Shown: one piece after another, positions 7,242 through 15,599 of the stretch | How positions within the stretch are numbered: the first letter of the stretch is position 1 | Layout of the letters: each line of letters starts with the position of its first letter | Origin: Novosphingobium profundi | Lineage (GTDB): Bacteria; Pseudomonadota; Alphaproteobacteria; Sphingomonadales; Sphingomonadaceae | NCBI RefSeq assembly: GCF_020524485.1 | Contig: NZ_JAIVLF010000001.1 | Location: 124,001 to 188,000, forward strand | Length of the DNA: 64,000 nucleotides | Reading direction: 5' to 3' | The notes under the pieces: model-generated | What the model was told of the DNA's origin: nothing | Database searches by the model: none | Seen by the model: the letters and a program-made list of their open reading frames with translations, nothing else | Position numbers and translations under genes: made by a program

Positions 7242-8231
7242 ATGGCGGAAGAGCTAGGGTTCAGCGTGGCTCATAGGGATTACAATTTTGACGTCGCCGC
7301 GCTCGGCGAGGGGGCTGAGGCGGTTCAAGGCTCACTCGTTGTGCTCGATCTTGATCGGATCGACCCGTTCGATCCGGCGTGTAAACGACTGTCATTGCCG
7401 CCGTGTCCGGTGATTGGCCTGGGTGATTCGCGCCATCCACTTGCCGCGCAGCTCGATTGCCTCGTTGAACCACCGATACGCCTGGAGGGGCTTATCGCCG
7501 CGATCCGTGCGCGCCCGTTGGCGGCGGCTATCCTCGTTCAGCTCCTGCGCCTGATCGAGGGCATGGACCCCGACCGCGCGTTGGTGGCCGAGTCGCTGGC
7601 CTACGCGACCTTGCAGGGTGGGGATGAGCATGCGCAGTGGCTGGCCCAACGACGCGCCGCGCCAAAAGATGTTCCGGCAGGACGGCTCCACGTCACGCGC
7701 AAGGGCGATGTGCTGCACCTGGAAATGGACCGGCCCGGGACCCACAACGCCATTGATGCCGCGCTGCGCGATGCCCTTCGCGAGGCGCTGGACCTGGCGG
7801 TTCTCGATCCCACCATCGTCCGCGTCGAGCTGCGGGGTGCGGGACGCACGTTCGGGGTAGGGGCGGAGCTGACCGAGTTCGGGACCACGCGCGATCCGGC
7901 CCAGGCCCACGCCATCCGGATGCAGACGCTGCCTGCTCTGGCGGCCGTGCGCTGCGGCGAGCGGCTGGTCAGTCGGGTGCAGGGGCTGTGCGTGGGCGCG
8001 TCGCTGGAGCTTGCCGCCTTCGGGCGCATCGAGGCGCGCCGGGACGCGGTCTTCCACTTGCCGGAACTGGCGATGGGACTGCTGCCGGGGGCGGGCGGAT
8101 GCGTGTCGCTGTCGCGCCGGATCGGCCGTCAGCGCACTGCGCTCATGGTCCTATCCGGCCGCCGCATCGGCGTGGAGACGGCGCTGGCCTGGGGCCTTGT
8201 CGACTCGTGTGTCGACACGCTCGTGGACTAG
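7242..8231 (+). CDS. Enoyl-CoA hydratase/isomerase with N-terminal extension
   Basis: Protein of 329 aa. The C-terminal 190 residues are a crotonase domain: GAGRTFGVGAELTEFG and the oxyanion region GLCVGASLEL, then PELAMGLLPGAGG with the usual catalytic-position Glu. The first ~135 residues are not crotonase; they have a small alternating fold with LVVLDLD and no motif I can name. I recall similar two-part crotonases beside permuted CoA-transferases in actinobacteria, which matches the operon on the other strand here. The ATG at 7242 is used; an upstream start at 7209 has no good ribosome site. The last 81 bases overlap the 3' end of the convergent amidohydrolase gene. Confidence 0.8.
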   Translation: MAEELGFSVAHRDYNFDVAALGEGAEAVQGSLVVLDLDRIDPFDPACKRLSLPPCPVIGLGDSRHPLAAQLDCLVEPPIRLEGLIAAIRARPLAAAILVQLLRLIEGMDPDRALVAESLAYATLQGGDEHAQWLAQRRAAPKDVPAGRLHVTRKGDVLHLEMDRPGTHNAIDAALRDALREALDLAVLDPTIVRVELRGAGRTFGVGAELTEFGTTRDPAQAHAIRMQTLPALAAVRCGERLVSRVQGLCVGASLELAAFGRIEARRDAVFHLPELAMGLLPGAGGCVSLSRRIGRQRTALMVLSGRRIGVETALAWGLVDSCVDTLVD

Positions 8232-9602
8232 CCGTCCGGCAATCAGGGTGGCGCGGACCATGGCGGTGTCCAGGACCTTGCGGGCCGCTTGCCAGGGGCG
8301 ATCAAGCAGGCACAGGTCAGCCGGCGCCCCTACGGTAATGCGACGCCTGCGCGCAAGGTTGGACGGATCGGCCAGGAACAGGTCAAGCGCCTTTTCGGGA
8401 GAGAGGCATTCGTTCGGGCCGAGGACTTTGCCTGCCCGGGTTCGCCGGGTGCAGGCCGCACGTATGGCGGCCCAGGGATCGAGCGTGCCATAGGGGGCAT
8501 CGCTTCCCGCCGCGAGCGTCACGCCTGCCTCGTGAAAGGCGCGCAGGCGGTAGAGATGTGGCCAGTCGGACGCGGGAACGTCGGCACGGTAACGGTCGCC
8601 CCGCTCGGCAATGAAGGCGGGCTGGCTCACCACCTGGAGGCCCAGCTCGGCAATCTGCGCGATGAGCGGATCAGGCGCGATCCCGGCGTGCTCGATGCGA
8701 TCGCCGGGGTGCGGGCCAGCACTGCGCAGGAGGGCGAGTGCGAAGACCAGTTCGACTTCGGTGGTGCAGTGGATCGCGACCGCCCGACCACGGGCGTGGG
8801 CGGACCGTGCCGTATCCGTCACCACATCCAGATCGGGCAGGGCGTTCTCGTGGAGGTGGAGCTTGACCGGGCCCAGTGTCAGTCCCGTCGGAAGAGAGAG
8901 ATCGCTCAGGCCCGGCGTTCCCGCGACCATGATCGCAGGGGCAAAGCCGGCCGAGCGTGCGGCGTGTAGCCAGGCCACGGTGTCGCGCGCGTTGGCGGGC
9001 GACATGTCGGTCACGCCGGTGATGCCCCCCGCCGTCAAACGCGCGCCCAGCGCGGCGAGGTCGGGGGGGCTGGCGGCAAGGGTGGTGCGAAGCCAGGAGT
9101 CTTCGTCGAAGAGGCGTCCCGTCCAGTTGCCGTCGATGCGCTCCAGCCCCGGGGGCGGGGCGGCGCGCTCCAGGAGCTGTGCAAGCGCGGCGCTGTTGAG
9201 GAACCACATGCGCCCGGTCCGGTGCTGGATACGAACCGGACGGTTCGGCAGCCATGCGTCGAGCTGGTGGCGCGAGAGCATGCCCGCAACCGCCTCGTGG
9301 TAGCCGGTGCCGCGTAGCCAGTCGGAGCCCGGCGCGGCGCGAAGTACGTGTTGCAGGGCTGCGGTGTCGTTCACTTCGGGAGGGCCGCAAGGGACCGAGT
9401 GGACGGCGGCGGCACTTGCGGCAAGGTGAATGTGATGGTCGTGCAGGCCAGGCAGGAGCGCGCCGCCCTTCGCCTCGAGAATGGACTCGCCAGGCCGGGG
9501 AGAAAGGGCGCCGATGGCCGCAATCCGGCCTTCTGCGATGCGTATATCGGCGCGCGGGCCATCGATCGAGCCCGAGGCGATCTGCGCATCCCGGATCAGC
9601 AT
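8151..9602 (-). CDS. Amidohydrolase-3 family metal-dependent hydrolase
   Basis: Protein of 483 aa with the amidohydrolase-3 (YtcJ-like) layout: a small composite beta domain, the metal motif HDHHIHL near residue 55, later HCTTEVE, EHAG and a GSDAPYG motif with the catalytic Asp, and a C-terminal return to the beta domain (GAPADLCLLD). It is predicted to hydrolyse an amide, ester or lactone-like bond. The start at 9602 overlaps the end of the preceding CoA-transferase gene by seven bases. The natural domain end is around IAGRLVHE; the last ~22 residues lie in an 81-base overlap with the convergent crotonase gene and look like read-through extension. It is the last gene of a five-gene operon. 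Confidence 0.88.
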   Translation of the reverse strand: MLIRDAQIASGSIDGPRADIRIAEGRIAAIGALSPRPGESILEAKGGALLPGLHDHHIHLAASAAAVHSVPCGPPEVNDTAALQHVLRAAPGSDWLRGTGYHEAVAGMLSRHQLDAWLPNRPVRIQHRTGRMWFLNSAALAQLLERAAPPPGLERIDGNWTGRLFDEDSWLRTTLAASPPDLAALGARLTAGGITGVTDMSPANARDTVAWLHAARSAGFAPAIMVAGTPGLSDLSLPTGLTLGPVKLHLHENALPDLDVVTDTARSAHARGRAVAIHCTTEVELVFALALLRSAGPHPGDRIEHAGIAPDPLIAQIAELGLQVVSQPAFIAERGDRYRADVPASDWPHLYRLRAFHEAGVTLAAGSDAPYGTLDPWAAIRAACTRRTRAGKVLGPNECLSPEKALDLFLADPSNLARRRRITVGAPADLCLLDRPWQAARKVLDTAMVRATLIAGRLVHERVDTRVDKAPGQRRLHADAAAG

Positions 9603-10678
9603 GGGACAGCCTCCGGCGCAAGAACCGGATGGCCGCGCCGCGCATTCCAGGCCGTAAGGTCTTGAGAAAGGTGCGGGTCGCGAGCCACGGCCTCGCCGAC
9701 AAGGCCGCTCATGGCGACGATGAGGCGGGCGCCGTGTCCGGTGCGATAGTGTTCGAGGGCGGCACGGGCAGCGAAAATGCCGGTGAGCGGATCGGCGATG
9801 GCATCGCCGACGAAGCCGATTTCGCCCGTTTCCGCGTGCAGCCGTGCCGATAATCCCCCGGCGACGCTGGTGTCGTCGCCAAAGCCCACCCAGTTGGCCG
9901 CCTCGCCCGCAATGCCGTGCCCGGTAATGGTCAGCCAGACGAGTCCGGGCTGCGCGTGCACGCACGCGTCGGCGTCGAAGCCGAGCTGGCGCAGTGCGCG
10001 CGGGCGGGCGGCCTCGATCACGATGTCGGCCTGTGCAATCAGCTGGGCGAGCCGCGCGCGGCCCGCAGCGGTGCGCAGATCGAGCGCGACGCTGCGCTTG
10101 TCCTCGGCGAGGCGGTGGAAGTGGCGGGGATCGGTGTCGCGCAGGCGGTCCTCGCGGCCCCGGCTTTCGACGCGCACGACCTCGCCGCCGCACAGGCGCA
10201 GGAGGCGCGAGGCAAGGGGACCGGCCCAGAGCGCGGAGAGGTCGAGCACGCGGGGTGGGCGATGAGGTGCCGGTCGGTTCGGGCCTTGCGCGCTGGTCGC
10301 AAGCGCGGGGGAGGCGGGGCGCTCGCAAAGGCCCGCGATGGCCATGCCCAGGAGGCGCCCGCGTGCGACCGCCTCGGCCTCGTCCAGCGGCGCGAAGCCG
10401 GAGGCAAGATCGACGGGCGCGTCGGTGTGGAAGAGCGCAGGCAGCAACTCGCGGTCGCCGGGCCGCGCCAGATTGAGTGCCACCCAGCCATCGCGGGTGC
10501 GATGAAAGCGGCAGCCGCCCCGGCAGGATACGTCTCCCGGCACCGTCAGGCCATGGAGCATTGCACGTTCGGCGAGCAGGGCTCCGGCCTCGGGAAGTGC
10601 CGCGCCCGGGGCCATCGCGGCAAGGGCATCGAGTTGCCCCTGCGCCCAGCGCGTCAGTGGGATGGCGGGCGCGCTCAC
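9596..10678 (-). CDS. Family III CoA-transferase with permuted domain order
   Basis: Protein of 360 aa related to CaiB/BaiF CoA-transferases, which move CoA between carboxylic acids. The usual N-terminal Rossmann start (RVLDLSALWAGPLASRLL, then EVVRVES) appears only near residue 140. The first ~130 residues instead resemble the small C-terminal part of the family (TRDGWVALNLARPGD). The region carrying the catalytic Asp reads VGDAIADPLTG near the C-terminus. The order is therefore rearranged relative to standard members. It starts with GTG at 10678, four bases after the ligase stop, and overlaps the amidohydrolase start. It probably activates or swaps CoA on the acid handled by the adjacent ligase. 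Confidence 0.8.
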   Translation of the reverse strand: MSAPAIPLTRWAQGQLDALAAMAPGAALPEAGALLAERAMLHGLTVPGDVSCRGGCRFHRTRDGWVALNLARPGDRELLPALFHTDAPVDLASGFAPLDEAEAVARGRLLGMAIAGLCERPASPALATSAQGPNRPAPHRPPRVLDLSALWAGPLASRLLRLCGGEVVRVESRGREDRLRDTDPRHFHRLAEDKRSVALDLRTAAGRARLAQLIAQADIVIEAARPRALRQLGFDADACVHAQPGLVWLTITGHGIAGEAANWVGFGDDTSVAGGLSARLHAETGEIGFVGDAIADPLTGIFAARAALEHYRTGHGARLIVAMSGLVGEAVARDPHLSQDLTAWNARRGHPVLAPEAVPC

Positions 10679-10682
10679 GGCG

Positions 10683-12173
10683 TCACGCGCCGAACCAGCC
10701 CTTCACCTCGCGGCGCAGGAGCTTGCCCATCTCGTTGTAGGGGAGGGTGTCGACCACCAGCGTGCGCTCGGGCACGCGGCTGGAGCGCAATCGGGCGCGC
10801 ACCAGCTGGCACAGCTCGTCATGGGGCGGGCAGTCGCAATCGGGCGCGGTGACAATGGCGATCCCGACCGCTTCGCCCCATTCGAGGCTGGGAACGCCGG
10901 TTGCGCAAGCATCGGCAATCGCGGGGTGGGTGAGCAGGACGTCCTCGATCTCGCCGGGTGAGATGTTCTCGCCGCCGCGTACGATCACATCGTCCGCGCG
11001 GCCCGAGAGGAAGAGGTAGCCCTCCTCGTCGAGGTAGCCCGCATCGCGTGTCGGGAACCAGCCATCGGCGGTGAGCGCGGAGCGTTCCTTGTACTCGCCC
11101 GAAACCTGTTCACCGCGCACGAAGATCTCGCCCGCCTGGTTGGGGCCCAGAACCGTGCCGTCCTCGTCGCGGATTTCCAGCTCGATAGTGGGAAGCGGGC
11201 GACCGACCGAGGCGAGTCGGGCGCGCACCTTGGGGTCTTGGGAGGCCTTCGCCGCGCGGTGGTCTTCGGGACCAAGCAGCGCGATGGTCGAACTCGTTTC
11301 GGTGAGGCCATATGCGTTGGTGAACGCGGTCTCGGGAAAGAGATCGAGGGCGTCCTCGATGAGTTCGCGCGGCATCTTGCCACCGCCATAGGAGAGGGCG
11401 CGCAGCGAGGACACATCGGCTGGCGTGCCTGCGCGGATGGCCTCGACAACGCGGGCCAGCATGGTCGGCACGACGAAGGCGTGGGTGACCTTCTCCTTCG
11501 CCACGAGATCGAGCCAGCCCTCGGGGGTGAAGGCGGGCAGGAGCACGATCCGGCATTGCGCGTAGATCGAGGTCAGGAGCGCGGCAATCCCGGCGATGTG
11601 GTAGGGCGGGACGGTGACGAGCCGGGCCATGTCCTCCTCGGCCGAGCCGAATTCGACCGTGCCGATCACGTAGCTTGACAGGTTGGTGTGGCGCAGGATC
11701 GCGGCCTTGGGCGCTCCGGTCGTGCCGCTGGTGAAAAGCTGGACGGCAACGCCCAGACCCGGATCAGCTTCTTCCAGGCGCGGCGCGGCGCGCGCCCTTG
11801 TCACGAAATCCGCGCGCTCCAGCAGGGTATTGGCAGGGTCTTCGCAAAGCATCCCGGCCCGCGCGGCATCGCCCACCAGCAGGCAGGGCGTGATCCGGGT
11901 GAGCAACGCGGCAAGGTCGGGATCGGCGAGGCGATAGTTGAGCGGAACATAGGGCACGCCCGCCAGGGCCGCGCCGAACAGCGCGAGCACGGCGGCCTCG
12001 CTCGATTCGTCGAGCAGGGCGACATAGTCCGCGCCCGACTGGCGGATCGTGCTCGCCGCGCCTTGCGCGGCGGCGAAGAGCTCGGCGTAAGTGAAGCGTG
12101 CGCCATCGCACACGAGCGCGGTGCGTTCGGGAGCGGCCTGCGCGGCCATCTCGAGGAAGAGGGCGATGTTCAT
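10683..12173 (-). CDS. Acyl-CoA synthetase (AMP-dependent ligase)
   Basis: ANL-superfamily ligase of 496 aa that makes an acyl-adenylate from a carboxylic acid and ATP, then the CoA thioester. Seen: P-loop TSGTTGAPKAA, the YGLTETSS adenylate motif, the hinge region GRADDVIVRGGENISPGEIE, and the C-terminal catalytic lysine region LPYNEMGKLLRR. The length is typical for medium or aromatic acyl-CoA ligases. There is no membrane segment. It lies between a 95-aa repeat protein (18 bases upstream) and the permuted CoA-transferase (4 bases downstream). The substrate is unknown, but its two CoA-transferase neighbours suggest one shared acid pathway. Confidence 0.93.
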   Translation of the reverse strand: MNIALFLEMAAQAAPERTALVCDGARFTYAELFAAAQGAASTIRQSGADYVALLDESSEAAVLALFGAALAGVPYVPLNYRLADPDLAALLTRITPCLLVGDAARAGMLCEDPANTLLERADFVTRARAAPRLEEADPGLGVAVQLFTSGTTGAPKAAILRHTNLSSYVIGTVEFGSAEEDMARLVTVPPYHIAGIAALLTSIYAQCRIVLLPAFTPEGWLDLVAKEKVTHAFVVPTMLARVVEAIRAGTPADVSSLRALSYGGGKMPRELIEDALDLFPETAFTNAYGLTETSSTIALLGPEDHRAAKASQDPKVRARLASVGRPLPTIELEIRDEDGTVLGPNQAGEIFVRGEQVSGEYKERSALTADGWFPTRDAGYLDEEGYLFLSGRADDVIVRGGENISPGEIEDVLLTHPAIADACATGVPSLEWGEAVGIAIVTAPDCDCPPHDELCQLVRARLRSSRVPERTLVVDTLPYNEMGKLLRREVKGWFGA

Positions 12174-12191
12174 CGCGCGGGGGCCTTTCGT

Positions 12192-12479
12192 TCAGTCCGA
12201 GGCCGGAAGAGGCTTCGCATCCTTGGTGACGAGCGGGGTGCCGTCGACCGCGAGCGAGCCCTTGCCCGGCTTTACGCAAAGCAGTTCGAAAGTGGCCTCG
12301 GCATCGACGTAGCGCTTGCCGATGAGCGTGCCCTGGGCATGGTCGGCCGCAGGCTCGCCCGCGCTCTGCTTGTCCTCGGCCATGGGGGCGCCGCCGCACT
12401 CGATGGTGCCTTGTCCGGCACGGATGACCATCACTTCGGTGTCGCAGGTCGCGCTCTTGAGGCGGGTTCCGGGTTTCAT
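12192..12479 (-). CDS. Conserved-looking 95-aa protein made of two 30-residue repeats
   Basis: I do not recognise a named family. The protein is two gapless 30-residue repeats, residues 4-33 and 54-83, sharing G4/54, R6/56, A10/60, E15/65, G22/72, G24/74, G30/80 and P32/82, with similar hydrophobic positions. The first repeat has C12 and C28, the second C68. There is no signal peptide or membrane segment; the linker is acidic and polar. The pattern suggests a small two-fold beta barrel or sandwich. It is translated between a CoA-transferase and an acyl-CoA ligase in the same operon, so an accessory or carrier role is possible. The coding call rests on operon position, the repeat structure and a clean ATG. 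Confidence 0.7.
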   Translation of the reverse strand: MKPGTRLKSATCDTEVMVIRAGQGTIECGGAPMAEDKQSAGEPAADHAQGTLIGKRYVDAEATFELLCVKPGKGSLAVDGTPLVTKDAKPLPASD

Positions 12480-12529
12480 GGCTCGTTCCTGTCGTGCTTG
12501 CTGCGCAAGGCCGCTGGCGGCCCGGCGTC

Positions 12530-12542
12530 GGGGGGGGGGGGG
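12530..12542. repeat. 13-base poly-G tract
   Basis: Uninterrupted run of 13 G on the plus strand (C on the transcribed strand) in the 69-base spacer between the CoA-transferase stop and the start of the 95-aa gene. It is outside coding sequence. Such tracts slip easily during replication and are also hard to sequence, so the length may vary or be in error. Confidence 0.9.
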
Positions 12543-12548
12543 CGGAGA

Positions 12549-13778
12549 TCAGGCGATGGCGCCTGTCGCCTTCAACTGTTCGATGCGGTCCCATTCCAGG
12601 CCCAGTTCCATCAGCACCAGTTCGGTGTGCTCGCTGGCCTGGGGGGAGCGCGTGGTGGTGATCGCCTCGTAGTCCCACTCGACCGGGCTGCGCGAGAGCT
12701 TGAGCGGCTTGTCGCTGCCGTCGGCGGCCTCCACTTCGAGAATGTGGTCGTTGGCCTGGACCTGTTCCTCTTCGGCAAGCTCGAGAAGGTTGAGGATCGG
12801 CGCCCACTGGCCCTTCATCGTGCGCAGGTGTTCGCGCCAGTAGGCGAAGGGCTGAGCGGCGAAGGCTTCGACGAGGATCGCGCTCGCCGCCGCGGCGTTC
12901 GTGATGAGGCTCAGGGGATCGGCAAAACGTGGGTCCTGTGCCGCCTCGGGGCGGCCAACGTGGGCGAAGGTGTCCTCGATCAGACCGGTCGGGCTTACCA
13001 TGCACAAGTTGATCGTGCGCCCGTCGCTCGTGCGGAAATTGCCCATGAAGGGATTGCGTGCGTTGCCGCCGGAGCTGGGCATCGGGTTGCGGGTGATGAT
13101 CCCGGTTTCGAGGGCCTGGGCCATGTTGGCGCCCGCCGCCCAGGTCGCGGTCGAAAGCAGCGAGACGTCGAGCTCCTTGGCTTCGCCCGTGCGTTCGCGG
13201 TGGAACAGCGCGGCGGAAATGCCGCCTGCGATGAACATGCCCCCGATCGAATCGCCGAAGGCCTGGATGCCCTGGCTGAGCGGGCCGTCCATTTCGGTGG
13301 GCGTCATGCAGTCGGCAATGCCGCTGCGGCTCCAGAAGGCGGTGCCATCGAAACCACCCAGTTCGCGTTCGGGGCCCTTGTCGCCCCAGGCGCTGCCGCG
13401 CGCGTAGATGATCTTGGGGTTGGCCCGGCGGATGTGCTCGACATCGAAATTGTACTTGCGGCGGTGCTTGGGAAGGTAGTTGGTCAGGAACACGTCGCAG
13501 TGCTGTGCCAGTTCGTAGAGCACTTCCTGGCCCTCGGGCGTGGTGAAGTCGACGCCGACCGAGCGCTTGCCGCGGTTGGGATGCTCGAACAGGGTGTGGC
13601 GTTGCGGATCGAGAGTCACGCCGCCCATGTTGAGGAAGCCGCGCTGCGTGTCGCCGCGCACGGGATGCTCGATCTTAATGACGTCGGCCCCCCAGTCGGC
13701 GAGGACGGCCCCTGCCGCGGGGACGAACGTGAACTGTGCCACCTCGAGCACTCTCACACCTTCCATGACTCTCGCCAT
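12549..13778 (-). CDS. Family III CoA-transferase (CaiB/BaiF)
   Basis: Acyl-CoA transferase of 409 aa in standard domain order: N-terminal [20 protein letters not shown] and ADVIKIEHP, then the catalytic Asp in [15 protein letters not shown], and [14 protein letters not shown]. Family members use an aspartyl-CoA anhydride intermediate to move CoA between acids without ATP. The open frame begins with a GTG at 13784, but GGGGAG lies eight bases before the ATG at 13778, which is used. It is the first gene of the minus-strand operon and faces the SDR at 13994 across a 215-base divergent promoter gap. Its stop is followed by the poly-G spacer. The substrate is unknown. Confidence 0.92.
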   Translation of the reverse strand: MARVMEGVRVLEVAQFTFVPAAGAVLADWGADVIKIEHPVRGDTQRGFLNMGGVTLDPQRHTLFEHPNRGKRSVGVDFTTPEGQEVLYELAQHCDVFLTNYLPKHRRKYNFDVEHIRRANPKIIYARGSAWGDKGPERELGGFDGTAFWSRSGIADCMTPTEMDGPLSQGIQAFGDSIGGMFIAGGISAALFHRERTGEAKELDVSLLSTATWAAGANMAQALETGIITRNPMPSSGGNARNPFMGNFRTSDGRTINLCMVSPTGLIEDTFAHVGRPEAAQDPRFADPLSLITNAAAASAILVEAFAAQPFAYWREHLRTMKGQWAPILNLLELAEEEQVQANDHILEVEAADGSDKPLKLSRSPVEWDYEAITTTRSPQASEHTELVLMELGLEWDRIEQLKATGAIA

Positions 13779-13993
13779 CTGCACGTCTCCCCGTTTCTGT
13801 CTTGGCTTCAGGGATAAGGCCGTGGCGGCGCAGCGTCACCCTTTCGGGGGGCTGCGAAGCGCGATCATCGCTCCAACGATAGCGCAGGCTGGCACGCGCG
13901 CCGTGGCGATATTCCGCCGATCCGGTGGATTTCACACGGTGGTCTCCGCAAGCAGGGCGGCAAAGGCAACATCCGGACGTGGGAGAGCAGCAG

Positions 13994-14788
13994 ATGGAAC
14001 TGGGCAGCGCGACGAGTGCGATCGTGACGGGCGGCGCTTCGGGACTTGGCCGGGCAAGCGCGGAGGCGCTCGCGGCCAGGGGCGTGAAGGTAGCGATCTT
14101 CGACCTCAACGAAGAGGCGGGCGCTGAAGTCGCCGCGTCCATCGGGGGAACCTTCCACAAGGTCGACATCCTCGACGAGGACAGCGTGGAGGCGGGCTTC
14201 GCCGCCGCGCGCGCCGCGCACGGGCAGGAGCGCGTGCTGGTCCACTGCGCGATGGTCGCCAAGGGTGGCAAGACGGTGAGCCGGGACAAGGAAACCGGCG
14301 CCTGGAAGCGCCTCAGCACCGAGGACTATGCTTTTTCGGCCGAGGGTATCCTGGTTGCGAGCTACCGCGTGGCCTCGATTTCGGCGCTGGGCATGGCGGC
14401 AAGCGACCCGCTCGGCGAGGACGGCGAGCGCGGTGCGATCATCCTCACCTCCAGCGCGGCCGCGCAGGACGGGCAGGTCGGGCAGGTCGCCTATGGCTCT
14501 CTCAAGGCGGGGGTGAACGGACTTGTCCTGCCCATGGCGCGCGATCTCATGGACCTGGGGATCCGGGTCAATTCGATCATGCCGGGGATCTTCGCGACGC
14601 CTCCGATGCTGCGCTTCAAGGACTTCAACGCCAAGATGTGGGACGCTCTCAACGCGTCTGTTCCTTTCCCCAAGCGGCTGGGCCGCCCCGAGGAATTTGC
14701 CAGTCTCGTCGTCGAGATTGCCGGAAACAGCTACCTCAATGCGCAAGGATTTCGCATCGACGGCGCGATTCGGATGCCGCCGCGCTGA
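13994..14788 (+). CDS. SDR, HSD17B10-like 3-hydroxyacyl-CoA dehydrogenase
   Basis: SDR of 264 aa with TGGASGLGRASAEALA at the N-terminus, FDLNEEAG (an acidic residue selecting NAD), catalytic YGSLK and the C-terminal AIRMPPR ending typical of type II 3-hydroxyacyl-CoA dehydrogenases (HSD17B10). These oxidise 3-hydroxy-2-methylacyl-CoA and some steroids. The ATG at 13994 has GGGAG eight bases before it; the frame extends 23 codons upstream without SDR features. It is transcribed alone, divergent from the CoA-transferase operon. A close paralogue lies at 47726-48487 in the branched-acyl cassette, which supports the fatty-acyl role. Confidence 0.88.
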   Translation: MELGSATSAIVTGGASGLGRASAEALAARGVKVAIFDLNEEAGAEVAASIGGTFHKVDILDEDSVEAGFAAARAAHGQERVLVHCAMVAKGGKTVSRDKETGAWKRLSTEDYAFSAEGILVASYRVASISALGMAASDPLGEDGERGAIILTSSAAAQDGQVGQVAYGSLKAGVNGLVLPMARDLMDLGIRVNSIMPGIFATPPMLRFKDFNAKMWDALNASVPFPKRLGRPEEFASLVVEIAGNSYLNAQGFRIDGAIRMPPR

Positions 14789-14929
14789 CTTGTTCGGCGA
14801 GGCTCAGGCGATAGATTTGCGACTCCATTTCAGAAGATTGCGTGCTGCGGGCGTGGTGTCAGGTCTGCGCCTGCAGGCACATATTGCAAAAAGTGCATTC
14901 GCAGTTGCACAAAGAAATACTAAGCTAGG

Positions 14930-14956
14930 TTGACATTTCCCCTCACTTAATACTAA
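14930..14956 (+). promoter_or_regulatory. Weak sigma-70-like promoter candidate
   Basis: TTGACA (14930-14935) followed after 15 bases by TACTAA (14951-14956), in an AT-rich island about 90 bases upstream of the small secreted-protein gene. The -35 box is perfect, but the spacer is short and the -10 is weak. Confidence 0.3.
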
Positions 14957-15048
14957 CCTTGCTTAGCTTTTCGGGGTGAGGCCCCAGACAGATCCCAATA
15001 CCAAATCCCAACGCGGACCAGCAGGTCCAAACCAAAGTGAGGCCCATG

Positions 15049-15390
15049 ATGAACACCAAGATGCTCGCATCGCTCTGCGCCGCCGCTGCGTTCCTGCCGC
15101 TCAGCGCGCAGGCCGCCACGTCCCAGGAAGAGGCCACCACCAGCGCTGCCGCAATCGTGCAGGTCGCCCAGGGCACGCAGGCCCAGGCTCCGGCGGTCGA
15201 GGCGCGCAAGGGCTCGATGATCTACAGCGACGGCAAGCGTATCGGCCAGGTCTTCCGCGTGCGCGAGAACGGCGATGCGCAGGTCGTCATCAACGGCCAG
15301 AGCCACATCGTTCCTGCCGAGACGCTGATCGAAAAGGACGGCAAGCTCGCCACCACGCTCAGCCGCTCGCAGGTCGTGTCCGGCCGTTAA
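15049..15390 (+). CDS. Small secreted or periplasmic protein of unknown function
   Basis: Predicted 113-aa exported protein. The first ~22 residues (MNTKMLASLCAAAAFLPLSA, then QA) form a clear Sec signal peptide with cleavage likely after AQA. The mature part is Ala/Gln-rich at first, then has a short beta-rich module (IYSDGKRIGQVFRVRENGDA, then VVINGQSHIVP) resembling small sphingomonad periplasmic proteins of unknown role. Three starts are possible (GTG 15037, ATG 15046, ATG 15049); GTGAGG sits six bases before 15049, which is chosen. It stands alone with its own AT-rich upstream region and a strong terminator, so it is a monocistronic housekeeping-type gene rather than part of the catabolic set. 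Confidence 0.75.
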   Translation: MNTKMLASLCAAAAFLPLSAQAATSQEEATTSAAAIVQVAQGTQAQAPAVEARKGSMIYSDGKRIGQVFRVRENGDAQVVINGQSHIVPAETLIEKDGKLATTLSRSQVVSGR

Positions 15391-15446
15391 GAATCTTCTC
15401 CCGTGGGGCCTTGTTGACGCCCCCGAGGATCCGCACAGGCGGATAT

Positions 15447-15476
15447 GGGCTGCCGATCCTTCGGCAGCCCCTTTTT
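15447..15476 (+). terminator. Intrinsic terminator of the small secreted-protein gene
   Basis: Perfect 10-bp stem GGGCTGCCGA (15447-15456) and TCGGCAGCCC (15461-15470) with loop TCCT, followed by C and five T. It lies 57 bases after the stop codon. Confidence 0.92.
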
Positions 15477-15485
15477 CGTGCCGAT

Positions 15486-15578
15486 GCCCAAAACGGCGAT
15501 CTCTCCAGGTTGAGCCAAGGCGGCGTGCGAAAGGTCTGCTCGACAGTTAGGGGAGCCCGAGGGCGATGGTCCTTAAGA
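15486..15578. repeat. Palindromic intergenic element, copy A (decayed)
   Basis: The right half keeps GACAGTTAGGGGAGCCCGAG and the second-hairpin arm CCGAGGGC (15557-15564) with loop GATG, but the closing arm is mutated (GTCCTTAA). The left half keeps only a CCCAAAACGG-like trace; its hairpin is gone. It lies between the convergent secreted-protein gene and the MarR gene. Confidence 0.6.
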
Positions 15579-15599
15579 ACTGCTCCTCTTTCCGACTTG

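Noticed and set aside
12530..12542. The poly-G tract as a coding frameshift site.
   Set aside because: It lies between genes, not within a frame, so slippage would not shift any protein.
13779..13993. Divergent gap examined for a regulator gene or RNA.
   Set aside because: No frame with a ribosome site and no stable hairpin other than short GC-rich stems; it is treated as a promoter gap only.
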